Shown: positions 20,024 to 29,499 of the stretch, piece after piece
How the letters are laid out: every line of letters begins with the position of its first letter
How positions within the stretch are numbered: position 1 is the first letter of the stretch
DNA from: Acidobacteriota bacterium
GTDB taxonomy: Bacteria; Acidobacteriota; Vicinamibacteria; Vicinamibacterales; UBA8438
Reading direction: 5' to 3'
Length of the DNA stretch: 64,000 nucleotides
Assembly: GCA_015659035.1 (NCBI GenBank)
Contig: DQNS01000004.1
Span: 36,440-100,439, forward strand
Notes under the pieces: generated by a model
Told to the model about the DNA's origin: nothing
Databases searched by the model: none
Seen by the model: the letters and a program-made list of their open reading frames with translations, nothing else
Program-made: the position numbers and the translations under genes

Positions 20024-21293
20024 CGCCCCCTCCGTAACGCTCGGTCCGCACGTGGGCGGTGATGGCGTGCGCCAGCATCCGCTCCATCTCGCACTGCCTC
20101 GCTGTCACCGTCCCGACCTCGACGCTCGCCGCCGGCGTCATCTTCTGGTAGGTCACCGTCTTGAGGAACTTGCCCACCCAGACCCCGCCGGTGTAGCGCG
20201 CCGACCGGCTGGTCGGCAGGATGTGGTTGGTCCCGATCGCCTTGTCGCCGTAAGCGACCGTCGTCTCCTCGCCGATGAAGAGCGACCCGTAGTTACGCAG
20301 GCGCGCGTGGTAGTAGTCGGTGTCCTCGACATGTATCTCGAGATGCTCGGGTGCCCAGTCGTCACTCAACGCGATCGCCTCATCCCGGCTCTCGGCCACC
20401 AGCACCCGTCCGTTGTCGCGCCACGAGGCGCCCGCGATGTCCTTCGTCGGCAGTACCTCGAGCTGTCGCTCCAACTCGGCGAGCGCACGGCGGGCGAACG
20501 ACGCACTGAGACAGACCAGGAACTGCCCGCTGTTGGGGTCGTGCTCGGCCTGCCCGAGCAGGTCGCAGGCGACCAAGGCCGGGTCGGCGCTATCGTCGGC
20601 GATGATCGCGATCTCGGTGGGGCCGGCGAGCAGGTCGAGACCGCATTGTCCGAACAGCTGTCGCTTCGCCTCGGCGACGAACCGGTTGCCGGCGCCGCAC
20701 AGCATGTCAGCCGGGTCCACCACGCCCATCCCGTAGGCCATCAGCGCAAGCGCCTGCACCCCGCCGAGCACGAAGATGCGGTCGGCCCCCGCCTGCTTCA
20801 TCGCGTTGATCGTGGCCGGAAAGTACCCCTCCCCCTTCACCGGCGGCGTGCACCCGATCACGGTGTCGACGCCGGCGACCTTGGCCGGGATGATGCTCAT
20901 CTGGGCCGAGCCGAACATCGGATACCGACCGCCGGGCACATAGCTGCCGACGCAGCTGACCGGGATGTGCTTGTGCCCGAGCACGACACCCGGCCGGATC
21001 TCGGTTTCGAGCGGAATCAGCGTGGCGAGCTGCGCCTCGGCGAACGCCCGGACGTTCCCCTGACAGAACGCCGTGTCGGCGACCACCTGGTCGCCGCACC
21101 TCCCGATCGCCTCGTCGATCTCTCGGGGGCTGAGCTCGAAGTCGGGCGGGTCCCACTCGTCGAACGTGCGGCTGTACTCACGCACCGCGTCGATGCCACG
21201 GGCCCGCAGTTCCCGCAGCATCCGGGCCACGTAACGAGAGGTTTCCTCGTCCTCCTCGAACAACCGGTGGCCGCCGTCTTTCACGATCCGCAT
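20016..21293 (-). CDS. HisD-family dehydrogenase, HpsN (sulfopropanediol 3-dehydrogenase)-like
   Basis: VGSYVPGGRYPMFGSAQMSIIPAKVAGV, GAGNRFVAEAKRQLFG, DLLAGPTEI. PGGRYP variant rather than the canonical biosynthetic PGGTAP. Confidence 0.85.
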   Translation of the reverse strand: MRIVKDGGHRLFEEDEETSRYVARMLRELRARGIDAVREYSRTFDEWDPPDFELSPREIDEAIGRCGDQVVADTAFCQGNVRAFAEAQLATLIPLETEIRPGVVLGHKHIPVSCVGSYVPGGRYPMFGSAQMSIIPAKVAGVDTVIGCTPPVKGEGYFPATINAMKQAGADRIFVLGGVQALALMAYGMGVVDPADMLCGAGNRFVAEAKRQLFGQCGLDLLAGPTEIAIIADDSADPALVACDLLGQAEHDPNSGQFLVCLSASFARRALAELERQLEVLPTKDIAGASWRDNGRVLVAESRDEAIALSDDWAPEHLEIHVEDTDYYHARLRNYGSLFIGEETTVAYGDKAIGTNHILPTSRSARYTGGVWVGKFLKTVTYQKMTPAASVEVGTVTARQCEMERMLAHAITAHVRTERYGGGDV

Positions 21294-21322
21294 GGGGTGT
21301 CCTCTCTATGTCGGGTCTCTAA

Positions 21323-21424
21323 AGGAGACAGAAGGCAGGAAAAAACTTAAAGGCTTCGCCAGCATTCACCGGTTCTGCGTGTCGAGGGAGCCATCCGACT
21401 TTCTCCTGTCTCCTGTCTCCTTCG
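21323..21424. repeat. Inverted pair of heptanucleotide tracts flanking a GGCTTCGCC element
   Basis: AAAGGAGACAGAAGGCAGGAAAA ... TTTCTCCTGTCTCCTGTCTCCTTCG. Confidence 0.65.
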
Positions 21425-21447
21425 TGCTGGCCGCGCTCTACCGCCCG

Positions 21448-22935
21448 CTACAGATCCATTACCTCCTCGATGTCGGGGTCCAGGACGGGCGGGGGTGACG
21501 CCAGCGAGATCCCGAAGAACAGCGTCATCGACAGCAGCAACGCGACGAACCCGCCGGTGATGCCATACGGGATCGCCAGACCAAACAGCTCGATCCCGAA
21601 ATTGACCACCAGGCTGGTCACGATGGCGACGTTGGCGGCACTCGCTGTGGCCCGCTTCCAGTTGAAGCCGATGGCGACGGTCGGGACCAGGGCGGCCGCG
21701 AAGGTGCCCCAGCCGAACGCGCCGAGCAACGCCACCAGATCCTGCCGCGAGTAGAGCACGAACACCGCCGACCCGACCGCAAGGAGCACGGTCGCGACCC
21801 GCGCCCAGAAGAGCTCGTTCGACAGCGATCGGCCGTACAGCGCCTTCGGGATATCGTGCACCAAGGCGGCGGCACCGAGATTCAGGAAGCTGTCGGCGGT
21901 CGACATGATGGCGGCGAAGAGCCCGGCGAACACCACACCGGCCAGCATCGGGCCGGCGTGGAACTGCAGGAACTGGGGCGCCGCATCGTCCGGGATGGCC
22001 AGCTCAGGATGCCCGCCCTGGATGACGAGCGCCCGCATCGCCAGCCCGATACTGAGCCAGAGCAGCGAGCACAGCATGTAACCGCCGGCACTGACCGGCA
22101 GGATGCGCCGGGCATCCTCGACCCGCCGGGTCATCATCAGCTTGGTGATGACGTGCGGCTGCCCGGAGGCGCCAAGCACGAACACGACAAACCAGGACAG
22201 CGAGCCCATCATGCCCAGCGTGCCCCACGGCGTGATCGCCTCGGGGTCGTCCTCCATGATCGTCGTGACGATGCCGGTCAGCCCACCGTCGACGACGCTC
22301 AACGCCGCGAAGAAGACGCACACCGCGGCCACGATCATGACGGCGCCTTGCACCAGGTCGGTATACACCGACGCGAGGATGCCACCAGTCACGCAGTAGA
22401 ACACCAGCACGGCACAGGCGATCGCCATGCAGGTCACCAGCGAGACCTCGGGGATGAACGACACATTGTTGAGCACATCCCGAAGGACGGTCGCCATCGC
22501 CAGAATCTGGGTGCCCAGATAGCCGACGACCCCGAGGAGGATGGCGACCGCCGTGAGCAGCCGCGTGCGCTCGCTCCGATAGCGCGCCGCCACCGCGTCG
22601 GGGAGCGAGATCGTGTCGCGGAGCTCCGCCACCATCCGCAGCCGAGTCCCCAGGAGATAGAACACACAGCAGAAGCCCAGAGGGCTGATGACCGTCATCC
22701 ATGCCGAGCTCAACCCCATCCGGTACACGAGCCCCGGCCCGCCCACGAAGCCGAAGCCGCTCATCGTGCTCGAGAACACCGCGAGACCGGTGACGAGGAT
22801 GCCGAGATCGCGCCCCGCCATGAAGAAATCTCTGGCGGAGGTGGTCCGGCGGAGCGCCCAGACGCCGACACCGACACACATCGCCAGGTAGACGACGACG
22901 AAGACGAGGATCACGAGTGCGCGTGAGTCGTCCAT
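21448..22935 (-). CDS. Sodium:solute symporter family protein
   Basis: ~13 TM SSS-like protein; ARDFFMAGRDLGILVTGLAVFSSTMSGFGFVGGPG. Confidence 0.9.
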   Translation of the reverse strand: MDDSRALVILVFVVVYLAMCVGVGVWALRRTTSARDFFMAGRDLGILVTGLAVFSSTMSGFGFVGGPGLVYRMGLSSAWMTVISPLGFCCVFYLLGTRLRMVAELRDTISLPDAVAARYRSERTRLLTAVAILLGVVGYLGTQILAMATVLRDVLNNVSFIPEVSLVTCMAIACAVLVFYCVTGGILASVYTDLVQGAVMIVAAVCVFFAALSVVDGGLTGIVTTIMEDDPEAITPWGTLGMMGSLSWFVVFVLGASGQPHVITKLMMTRRVEDARRILPVSAGGYMLCSLLWLSIGLAMRALVIQGGHPELAIPDDAAPQFLQFHAGPMLAGVVFAGLFAAIMSTADSFLNLGAAALVHDIPKALYGRSLSNELFWARVATVLLAVGSAVFVLYSRQDLVALLGAFGWGTFAAALVPTVAIGFNWKRATASAANVAIVTSLVVNFGIELFGLAIPYGITGGFVALLLSMTLFFGISLASPPPVLDPDIEEVMDL

Positions 22936-23522
22936 CAGGGGTCACCGGCCTGGCCACCACGATTGGCCGCCACGATGCCCCTGAATCGCTCCATGTCCTC
23001 GCGGGTCACGATCGAGCGACCGAACACCAGGACATACAGCGTCACGACGAGGAACTGCGCCGGCCAGAAGCCGTAGAGGAACCAGGCGGTCGGTACGGGG
23101 AGCGCGAAGAACAACGGGCTGCCGACATCGTCCAGATAGCCCTGATAGGTGACCACCATCATCGTGAGGATCAGCCCAAGGACCACCCCGCAGACGGCCA
23201 GCAGCGCCCAGACCCGCTCGAGGTGCTTCACGCCGAGCGCCAGACAGCCCACGATGAGCGCCAGCTGTAGCAGGCCGAAACTCCAGGCGAGCCAGAGAAT
23301 CGGCCGGTGTCGCTCGGGACCCGCGCCCCCGTGATTCATCGACGGAAACCTGCTGTGCGTGGTGCCGTGGCCGGTGTAGACGCGCTCCACCCCCCCACCT
23401 GCCGATGACGGCACGTCCTCGAACGGCACTTCCTCGATGACGAAGGCCAGCGCCAGGACGACGCACAGCGCCAGGAGCAGCCCGAACAGGATGAGTGGGA
23501 GCCTCGAGGGTCGTTCCATCAT
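22935..23522 (-). CDS. Small integral membrane protein translationally coupled to the symporter
   Basis: ~4-5 TM segments; 1-nt overlap with the symporter start. Confidence 0.65.
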   Translation of the reverse strand: MMERPSRLPLILFGLLLALCVVLALAFVIEEVPFEDVPSSAGGGVERVYTGHGTTHSRFPSMNHGGAGPERHRPILWLAWSFGLLQLALIVGCLALGVKHLERVWALLAVCGVVLGLILTMMVVTYQGYLDDVGSPLFFALPVPTAWFLYGFWPAQFLVVTLYVLVFGRSIVTREDMERFRGIVAANRGGQAGDP

Positions 23523-23594
23523 GCAGAGCGGCCTAGTGTAACGCGCGCTCGCCGCAAGCGGTTAGAATCGAGCAGTCATGATTCATGCATCTCG

Positions 23595-24133
23595 ATGCTG
23601 ATGACAAGGCGGGCGGAAAACGCCGGAACGGCCCGGACGACAGGGCCAGCCTCCGTGGTCGCAGTGCTGCTGGCACTGATCGACGAGGGTTTCGACCGGC
23701 GGTCGTGGCACGGCACCAACCTGCGGGGCGCCCTGCGGGGGATGACCCCCGCGCGAGCTCTATGGCGCCCGGGCCGCACCCGTCACAACATCGGGGAGCT
23801 CGTCACGCACGCGGCCTGCTGGAAATACACGGTGCGGCGCCGGTTGACCGGCGAAAAGCGCGGCAGCTTCGCGTTACCCGGCAGCAACTTCTTCCCCGCT
23901 CCGAGGACGGCCACCCAGACGGACCGGCGGGACAACGTGGCGTTGCTGACCCGCGAGCACCGACGGCTGCGCGACGCGGCCGAAAGACTGGAGGACCGCG
24001 ACCTGGCAAGGCCGGTCGGCCGCGGTCAGGACACAATCGGGGGGTGGTTCGGGGCGTCGCCGCCTACGACCTGTATCACGCGGGTCAGATCCAGCTGATC
24101 AAACGGCTGATGCGCCGAGCATCATCCGCGTGA
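23595..24133 (+). pseudogene. DinB-like (DUF664/DinB_2) protein with apparent -1 frameshift at a G6 tract
   Basis: Frame 0 encodes ...GALRGM...HNIGELVTHAACWKYTVRRRLTG...; frame 2 continues VRGVAAYDLYHAGQIQLIKRLMRR (DinB C-terminal H..HxxQ-like). Junction near GGGGGG 24039-24044. Confidence 0.7.
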
Positions 24134-24147
24134 AAGGAGAGGCACAC

Positions 24148-25383
24148 ATGCGAAGCAGATACCCGGCGTGGTTGACCCTGACGATGCTCGTCGGCGCTGC
24201 AGGTGTCGCCACGGCACAGGGACCACTCGACTACCCGCAGTGGCGGGGCACGAACCGGGACGGCGCGGCGGCGTCGTTCACCGAACCGGACGCCTGGCCG
24301 ACCGCGCTGACGCAGCGGTGGCAGGTCGACACGGGGCTCGGCTACGCCACGCCGATCCTTGTCGGGGAGCGGGTCTACACCTTTGGCCGGCAGGACACCG
24401 ATGAAGTGGTGATGGCGCTCGATGCCGCGACCGGAGCGGTCGTGTGGCGTACCCCCTACGACGCGCCCTATCGCACCAATCCCGGCACAATGCGTCACGG
24501 CCCCGGGCCGAAGTCGACGCCGCTGTTCTACGACGGCAAGCTCTACACCCTCGGCATCAGCGGGGTCGTCTCGGCGTTCGACGCCACCGACGGCGCGCTG
24601 CTCTGGCAGAAGCCGGCGCAGCCGGTCGAGCCGTTGTACGCCACCGCGCTCTCTCCGGTTGCCGACAACGGACGCGTGATCTTCCACGTGGGTGGGCACG
24701 ATGCCGGGGCGCTGACCGCCTTCGACGCCGACAGCGGCGACGTGGTCTGGCGCTGGGACGGCGACGGCCCCGGGTATGCCTCGCCGATGGTCGCCGAGCT
24801 CGACGGCGTGCGGCAGGTCGTGACCGTCACCCAGGAGCATATCGTGGGTGTGGCGGCCGACACCGGCGAGCTGCTCTGGGAGCGGCCGTTCGTCTCGCGG
24901 TCCACGAACAACGCCATCACGCCGATATTGGACGGCGAGAGCGTCATCGTCACCGGTCACAACCTGGGGGTCGCCAAGTTCAGACCGAGACGGCAGAACG
25001 GGCGCTGGACGACCGAGACCGTCTGGGAGACCGACGAGGTCTCGATGTTCATGAGCAACCCGGTCCTCGCCGGTGACACGCTGTTCGGCATGTCGCATCT
25101 GAGCGCCGGACAGTTCTTCGCGCTCGATGCCGGCAGCGGGGCGACACTTTGGCGGACCGAGGGTCGCGAGGCGAACAACTCGGCGGTGATCATGGCGGGC
25201 GACCTGCTGTTCTTGCTGAACAACGACGGTGACCTGATCGTGGCGCGCATGAACCGGACCGGCTTCACCCAGGTGACCCGCTACGAGGTCTCGGACAGCA
25301 CCACCTGGGCGCAACCGACCATCTCGGGAAACCGGCTGTTCATCAAGGACGACTCGACCGTGACGCTCTGGACGGTGGAGTGA
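24148..25383 (+). CDS. PQQ-like beta-propeller (BamB-type) secreted protein
   Basis: Signal peptide; repeated GDVVWRW / GELLWERP propeller motifs; AAAGGAGAGG RBS. Confidence 0.88.
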   Translation: MRSRYPAWLTLTMLVGAAGVATAQGPLDYPQWRGTNRDGAAASFTEPDAWPTALTQRWQVDTGLGYATPILVGERVYTFGRQDTDEVVMALDAATGAVVWRTPYDAPYRTNPGTMRHGPGPKSTPLFYDGKLYTLGISGVVSAFDATDGALLWQKPAQPVEPLYATALSPVADNGRVIFHVGGHDAGALTAFDADSGDVVWRWDGDGPGYASPMVAELDGVRQVVTVTQEHIVGVAADTGELLWERPFVSRSTNNAITPILDGESVIVTGHNLGVAKFRPRRQNGRWTTETVWETDEVSMFMSNPVLAGDTLFGMSHLSAGQFFALDAGSGATLWRTEGREANNSAVIMAGDLLFLLNNDGDLIVARMNRTGFTQVTRYEVSDSTTWAQPTISGNRLFIKDDSTVTLWTVE

Positions 25384-25397
25384 GAGGCGGACGCTTT

Positions 25398-25430
25398 CAG
25401 AAGGCAGGAGACAGGAGGTAGGAGTCAGCA
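25398..25430 (+). repeat. Heptanucleotide tandem tract
   Basis: CAGAAGG CAGGAGA CAGGAGG TAGGAGT CAG. Confidence 0.7.
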
Positions 25431-25502
25431 TGAGAGGTGCGGCCAGGCTTGGCCTCGCCGAACTTCAGGTTATGGTGCACAGGAGAGCCAGGGAGATCCG
25501 CA

Positions 25503-26594
25503 ATGGAGCGAGATGACCGTACAGGTCGCTACAGCCGTCGCGAAGTGATTCAGTTGCTTGGGGGCGTGGCCGGGCTCGGGGCGGTTGCCGCCTGCGGCGG
25601 CGCCGACCCGCCGCCGGCGCCGCTCACGACACAACCGACACCACCGCCGGTCGCGACGCTGGGCGGTCTGCCGCGCGACGCGATCATCCGCACCGTGCTG
25701 GGGGACATCACCCCGGACGCCATCACCGGAGTCACGCTGTTTCACGAACACCTGTCGATCCGGCTGTCAGCGGAGCGGCCGTCGGCGACCGATGACGTCG
25801 ACAACGTCGTCCGGGAGATCAGGATGGCGGCCCAGGAGGGTGTCGGTTGCATCGTCGACGGCGGACATCCGGACATGGGTCGAGACCTCGACGCCGTCCG
25901 GCGGGTGGCCACAGAGACGGACGTGCACGTCGTCGCCTCCGGCGGGTACTACATGCAGCGGTTCTATCCGCCCGAGATCGCGGCCACCAGCGAGGACCAG
26001 ATTGCCGAGGACCTCTCCGCGGAGGCCGCCCGGGACCGGCTTGGCGCGTTCGGCGAGATCGGCCAGAACTCGGACGCGGCCGAGATGACCCCCGAGGAGC
26101 TGAAGGTGTTTCGCGCCGTCGGCAAGGCGCACCTCGCGACCGGTCTTCCGATCTTCACGCACAACGCCTATGGCACCGGTGAGAACGTGCGGCCGGACGC
26201 CGGGCTCACACAGCTCGACGTGCTCGAATCAGTGGGCGTCAGCGCAGACCACATCGTGATCGGGCATGCCTGCTGTCTCGACGACCCGTCGGCCCGCGTC
26301 CTGATCCGGATCGCCGAGCGTGGCGCGTTCGTCGGCTTCGACCGCGTGACCGGCGGCCGTGTGGACGACCCGCAGAAGGTGTCGACCATCATGGCGTTTC
26401 TCGAGGCTGGGCACGCCGACAAGCTGCTGGTCTCCTCCGACTTCACCGGGCGGCGGTCGGAGGCGCGACCCGGCTACGGCAACTCGATTACGATGTTCGC
26501 GCCGTTAATGCGCGAGGTCGGCGTCGACGCGTCGGTGCTGCAGGCGATCCAGCGAGACAACCCGCGGCGATTCCTCGCGTTTGTGCCGGCATGA
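25503..26594 (+). CDS. Phosphotriesterase-family protein, Tat/lipoprotein export signal
   Basis: SRREVIQLLGGVAGLGAVAACGG; GVTLFHEHLSIRLS, GEIGQ, VSSDFTGRRS. Confidence 0.88.
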   Translation: MERDDRTGRYSRREVIQLLGGVAGLGAVAACGGADPPPAPLTTQPTPPPVATLGGLPRDAIIRTVLGDITPDAITGVTLFHEHLSIRLSAERPSATDDVDNVVREIRMAAQEGVGCIVDGGHPDMGRDLDAVRRVATETDVHVVASGGYYMQRFYPPEIAATSEDQIAEDLSAEAARDRLGAFGEIGQNSDAAEMTPEELKVFRAVGKAHLATGLPIFTHNAYGTGENVRPDAGLTQLDVLESVGVSADHIVIGHACCLDDPSARVLIRIAERGAFVGFDRVTGGRVDDPQKVSTIMAFLEAGHADKLLVSSDFTGRRSEARPGYGNSITMFAPLMREVGVDASVLQAIQRDNPRRFLAFVPA

Positions 26595-26596
26595 AT

Positions 26597-26752
26597 GGTC
26601 CGCGCAAGAATAGGTTCCCGTTGTGGGGCGTCGAGACGTCCGGCTGACAAGGCGCGAGGAGGGAGCACACGGGCAGTATTCGACCGACGAGCAACGCCGC
26701 CAGACGGGATGCATCGGCGGCCGAAAATGGGAAGTTATTCTTGCGTGGGCCA
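26597..26752 (+). repeat. Long palindromic repeat family, copy A
   Basis: TGGTCCGCGCAAGAATAGGTTCCCGTTGTGGGGCGTCGAG ... GGCCGAAAATGGGAAGTTATTCTTGCGTGGGCCA: inverted termini, ~95% identical to copy B in the core; starts 2 nt after the 26594 stop. Confidence 0.85.
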
Positions 26753-26793
26753 CCAAGAGAGATGATGTTCCCGAACGCGGGAGGAGCGTGCCT

Positions 26794-28086
26794 GTGAAGG
26801 TCTGGCTATGCCTTGGGGCGGTCGTGTTGCTGGCGGCACTGGCCACGACGACGGTGACCGGTCAGCGCGGCGGCGTATTTCGCGAGTCGCGCGACCATCC
26901 CGCCATCCGGTACTCGGACGGACCGCGGCATGACGCGGTCACCGCGCTCGACCGGGCGGTCCAGGCCGGCGAGGTCGCGCTCGTCTTCGAGCCCACCTCC
27001 GGCTATCTGCACTCGGTGCTCGAGGCGCTCGACGTACCGGTCGAGTCGCAGCTGACCGTCTTCTCGAAGACGAGCTTTCAGGCGCATCGGATCAACCCGG
27101 AGAACCCGCGCGCGATCTACTTCAACGACACGGTCGCGGTCGGCTGGGTGCGGGGAGGCGATGTGCTGGAGGTCGCGTCGCTGGATCCCACGCAGGGCGT
27201 CCTGTTCTTCTCGATCGACCAGCAACCGACCGACCGGCCCCAGATCCGGCGCAACGACCAGTGTCTGGCCTGCCACCTGTCCTGGGACACCCTTGGGGTG
27301 CCGGGGCTTCTCACCTTCAGCACACTGCCGATGCCGGACGACCCGAACGCCTATGCGGTCGGGTGGGTCACCGACCACCGGAGTCCTCTGCAGGAACGCT
27401 GGGGCAGCTGGTATGTGACCGGCGCGCCGCCGTCGGTGCGGCACCTGGGCAACACGACCGAACCGATCGAGTACGTGCCGGGCGCCAGCACAGACCCCAC
27501 CCCGGCACTCGACACGCTTGAGGGGCTGTTCGATCTGAGGGGCTACCCCACGCCCTACAGCGACCTCGTGGCGTTGCTGGTGCTGGAGCATCGGACCCAC
27601 ATGACCAACCTGCTGATCCGCATGGGGTGGGAAACCCGCGTGGCCGACTACGAGGCCGCACGCGCCGGCCGACCGCCCGCCGACCAGGCGGCGGCAATCC
27701 GGGACACGGCGGTCGAGCTCGTCGACTATCTCCTGTTCGTGGACGAGGCGCCGCTCCCGCCGGGCATCCGCAGCACCTCGGGATTCGGAGACCAATTCTC
27801 GGCCCAGGGCCCGTTCGACAGCCGGGACCGATCACTGCACCAGCTCGACCTCGACGGCCGGCTGTTGCGCTACCCGTGCAGTTTCCTCATCTACACCGAT
27901 GCGTTCGACGCCCTGCCTGAGCGGGCGAAGGATGCGGTGTATCGGCGCATGTGGGACGTGCTCTCCGGGCAGGCCACCGACGATCGCTACACGCGCCTCA
28001 CACTGGACGACCGGCGCGCCGTGGTGGAGATTCTGCGCGACACCAAGCCGGATCTTCCCGCCTACTTCCAGGCCGCACCGGACTAA
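26794..28086 (+). CDS. Secreted cytochrome c-like protein (one CxxCH)
   Basis: Signal-like N-terminus; CLACHLSWDT heme motif; GTG start. Confidence 0.75.
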   Translation: MKVWLCLGAVVLLAALATTTVTGQRGGVFRESRDHPAIRYSDGPRHDAVTALDRAVQAGEVALVFEPTSGYLHSVLEALDVPVESQLTVFSKTSFQAHRINPENPRAIYFNDTVAVGWVRGGDVLEVASLDPTQGVLFFSIDQQPTDRPQIRRNDQCLACHLSWDTLGVPGLLTFSTLPMPDDPNAYAVGWVTDHRSPLQERWGSWYVTGAPPSVRHLGNTTEPIEYVPGASTDPTPALDTLEGLFDLRGYPTPYSDLVALLVLEHRTHMTNLLIRMGWETRVADYEAARAGRPPADQAAAIRDTAVELVDYLLFVDEAPLPPGIRSTSGFGDQFSAQGPFDSRDRSLHQLDLDGRLLRYPCSFLIYTDAFDALPERAKDAVYRRMWDVLSGQATDDRYTRLTLDDRRAVVEILRDTKPDLPAYFQAAPD

Positions 28087-28253
28087 GGACCCTGACCAGA
28101 ATAAGTGTGCCACCGTGTGGGCCCAGATCGACGCCGCGTACAGCACGCCTCCGGCGCGAGGAGTGCGCATACCGGGAGTATGCAAGCGACGAGCAACGCC
28201 GCGGGGCGGGATGCATCGGCGGGCCAGAATGGCACAGTATTTCGGGGTCTTCA
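28084..28253 (+). repeat. Long palindromic repeat family, copy C (diverged)
   Basis: Core GGCGCGAGGAG...GCATAC-cggga-GTATGC...CGACGAGCAACGCC...GGGATGCATCGGCGGGCC; left end TAAGGACCC coincides with the TAA stop of the upstream gene. Confidence 0.75.
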
Positions 28254-28289
28254 CCCCGGCTCTCTCCCAGAGGGAGAAACCGGAGCGCC

Positions 28290-28317
28290 CGAAGTCTGAA
28301 GTCTGTAGCCAGAGGAG
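28290..28317 (+). repeat. Short heptanucleotide tract
   Basis: GAAGTCT GAAGTCT GTAGCCA GAGG. Confidence 0.45.
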
Positions 28318-28339
28318 CCGGCATCTCGGTGAACGGCTC

Positions 28340-29017
28340 CTACAATCCCGTGAGATCGATTTCGTTCCGGCCGGCGACGATCTCGACTTCGCGTTCGCGG
28401 CGGGTCTCGCCGTTCAGCATCGTCACGGTGTAGGTGCCGGGGATCACGTCCGGCACGGTGAAGGCACCGTCGTTGTCGGCCAGCACGGCGTAGGGGCTGG
28501 AGACGACCAGAATGTCGGCGTGCATCTCGGTGTGGGTGTTGCACACCACGTCGTACGAGTCCTCGCGGTCGAAGGTGAACTCGTAGCTGCTACCGAACAG
28601 CGTGGCGATGTTGAACACCGACTCGCCGGCGGTGTCTTTCACGTGCACGGTGTGCAGGTCGTCCTCGCTGTTGGTGAACTTCACGGTCTGCCCTTGTCGC
28701 ACGAGGAGAAAGAGCGGATTGAACATACGGCCATACTGGTCCATCACCGGGGTCTCATCCGGCAGCGGCACGTCGATCTCCGCGTGCGCGTCGAGCAGGA
28801 TAATCGACACGATCACGCCGTTCGCGGGCGGCGCCATGCCGACGAGTTGGGCACGGCCGCTCTCGGTCGGCTCGGCCGGGGCCGGTGGTGCGGGCATGGA
28901 CTCGACCGGCGCCTCAGTCCCGCACGCCGCGGTGACCAGCAGGATGACGCCAGCAGCCAGCGTGCCGGTCAGGCAGTGCCCGTAGACGCCGAAGACACGT
29001 CGCAACAGGGCCAGCAT
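28340..29017 (-). CDS. Cupredoxin/plastocyanin-like lipoprotein with carboxypeptidase-regulatory-like tail
   Basis: LLVTAACG lipobox; VKFTNSEDDLHTVHVKD, VVCNTHTEMHADILV copper-ligand pattern; DNDGAFTVPDVIPGTYTVTMLNGE. Confidence 0.8.
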   Translation of the reverse strand: MLALLRRVFGVYGHCLTGTLAAGVILLVTAACGTEAPVESMPAPPAPAEPTESGRAQLVGMAPPANGVIVSIILLDAHAEIDVPLPDETPVMDQYGRMFNPLFLLVRQGQTVKFTNSEDDLHTVHVKDTAGESVFNIATLFGSSYEFTFDREDSYDVVCNTHTEMHADILVVSSPYAVLADNDGAFTVPDVIPGTYTVTMLNGETRREREVEIVAGRNEIDLTGL

Positions 29018-29119
29018 CAGCTGCCTATCGTACCAAAGTTCTTGTCGAGGCCCTTCAGGGCCGTTCGCCGGGCGGTATGTCGGCGCCTTTCGATGTGCCT
29101 CGCTGGGCAAGGAGCCACG

Positions 29120-29499
29120 ATGACGACACGGCTACGTACCTTCAGCGGCGTATCGGTTGCCGCCGTGCTGGTCGCCGCGCTGACGGCGGCGTGACGATGG
29201 AAGCGATCGAGGTGGCGGTCGGCTGTCCACAGAGCAGCATCCATGCGCTGCGAGACGGCAGCATCACACGCGGCATCCTGTTCGACGCGACCCTCCTCCC
29301 CGGCAAGGCGACGGCGGACGGGTGGCTCAAGCCGGACACCCCGGTCACGTGGGCCGACCTCGAGGCGCTGGAAGAGTATCGAGGGCGTGCGGGTGAGGAA
29401 ACGCGGCGATTGCACCGCTACGAGTTCCTGTTCACCGCCGCGCCGCTCCGGATCGAACAGGGCATGGGTTCGCCGATCAACCCGATTACAACGTTTTGA
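29120..29499 (+). pseudogene. Secreted hypothetical protein, apparently frameshifted between signal peptide and mature part
   Basis: AAGGAG RBS + MTTRLRTFSGVSVAAVLVAALTAA* then, one frame over, VTMEAIEVAVGCPQSSIHALRDGSITRG.... Confidence 0.5.

Noticed and set aside
20016-21293. Annotation as biosynthetic histidinol dehydrogenase (hisD)
   Set aside because: No his genes nearby and PGGRYP-type motif; an HpsN-like catabolic role is favoured, pending phylogeny.
19842-21350. 502-aa plus-strand ORF
   Set aside because: Antisense to the HisD-family and SDR genes, which have clear motifs; composition typical of antisense artefacts.
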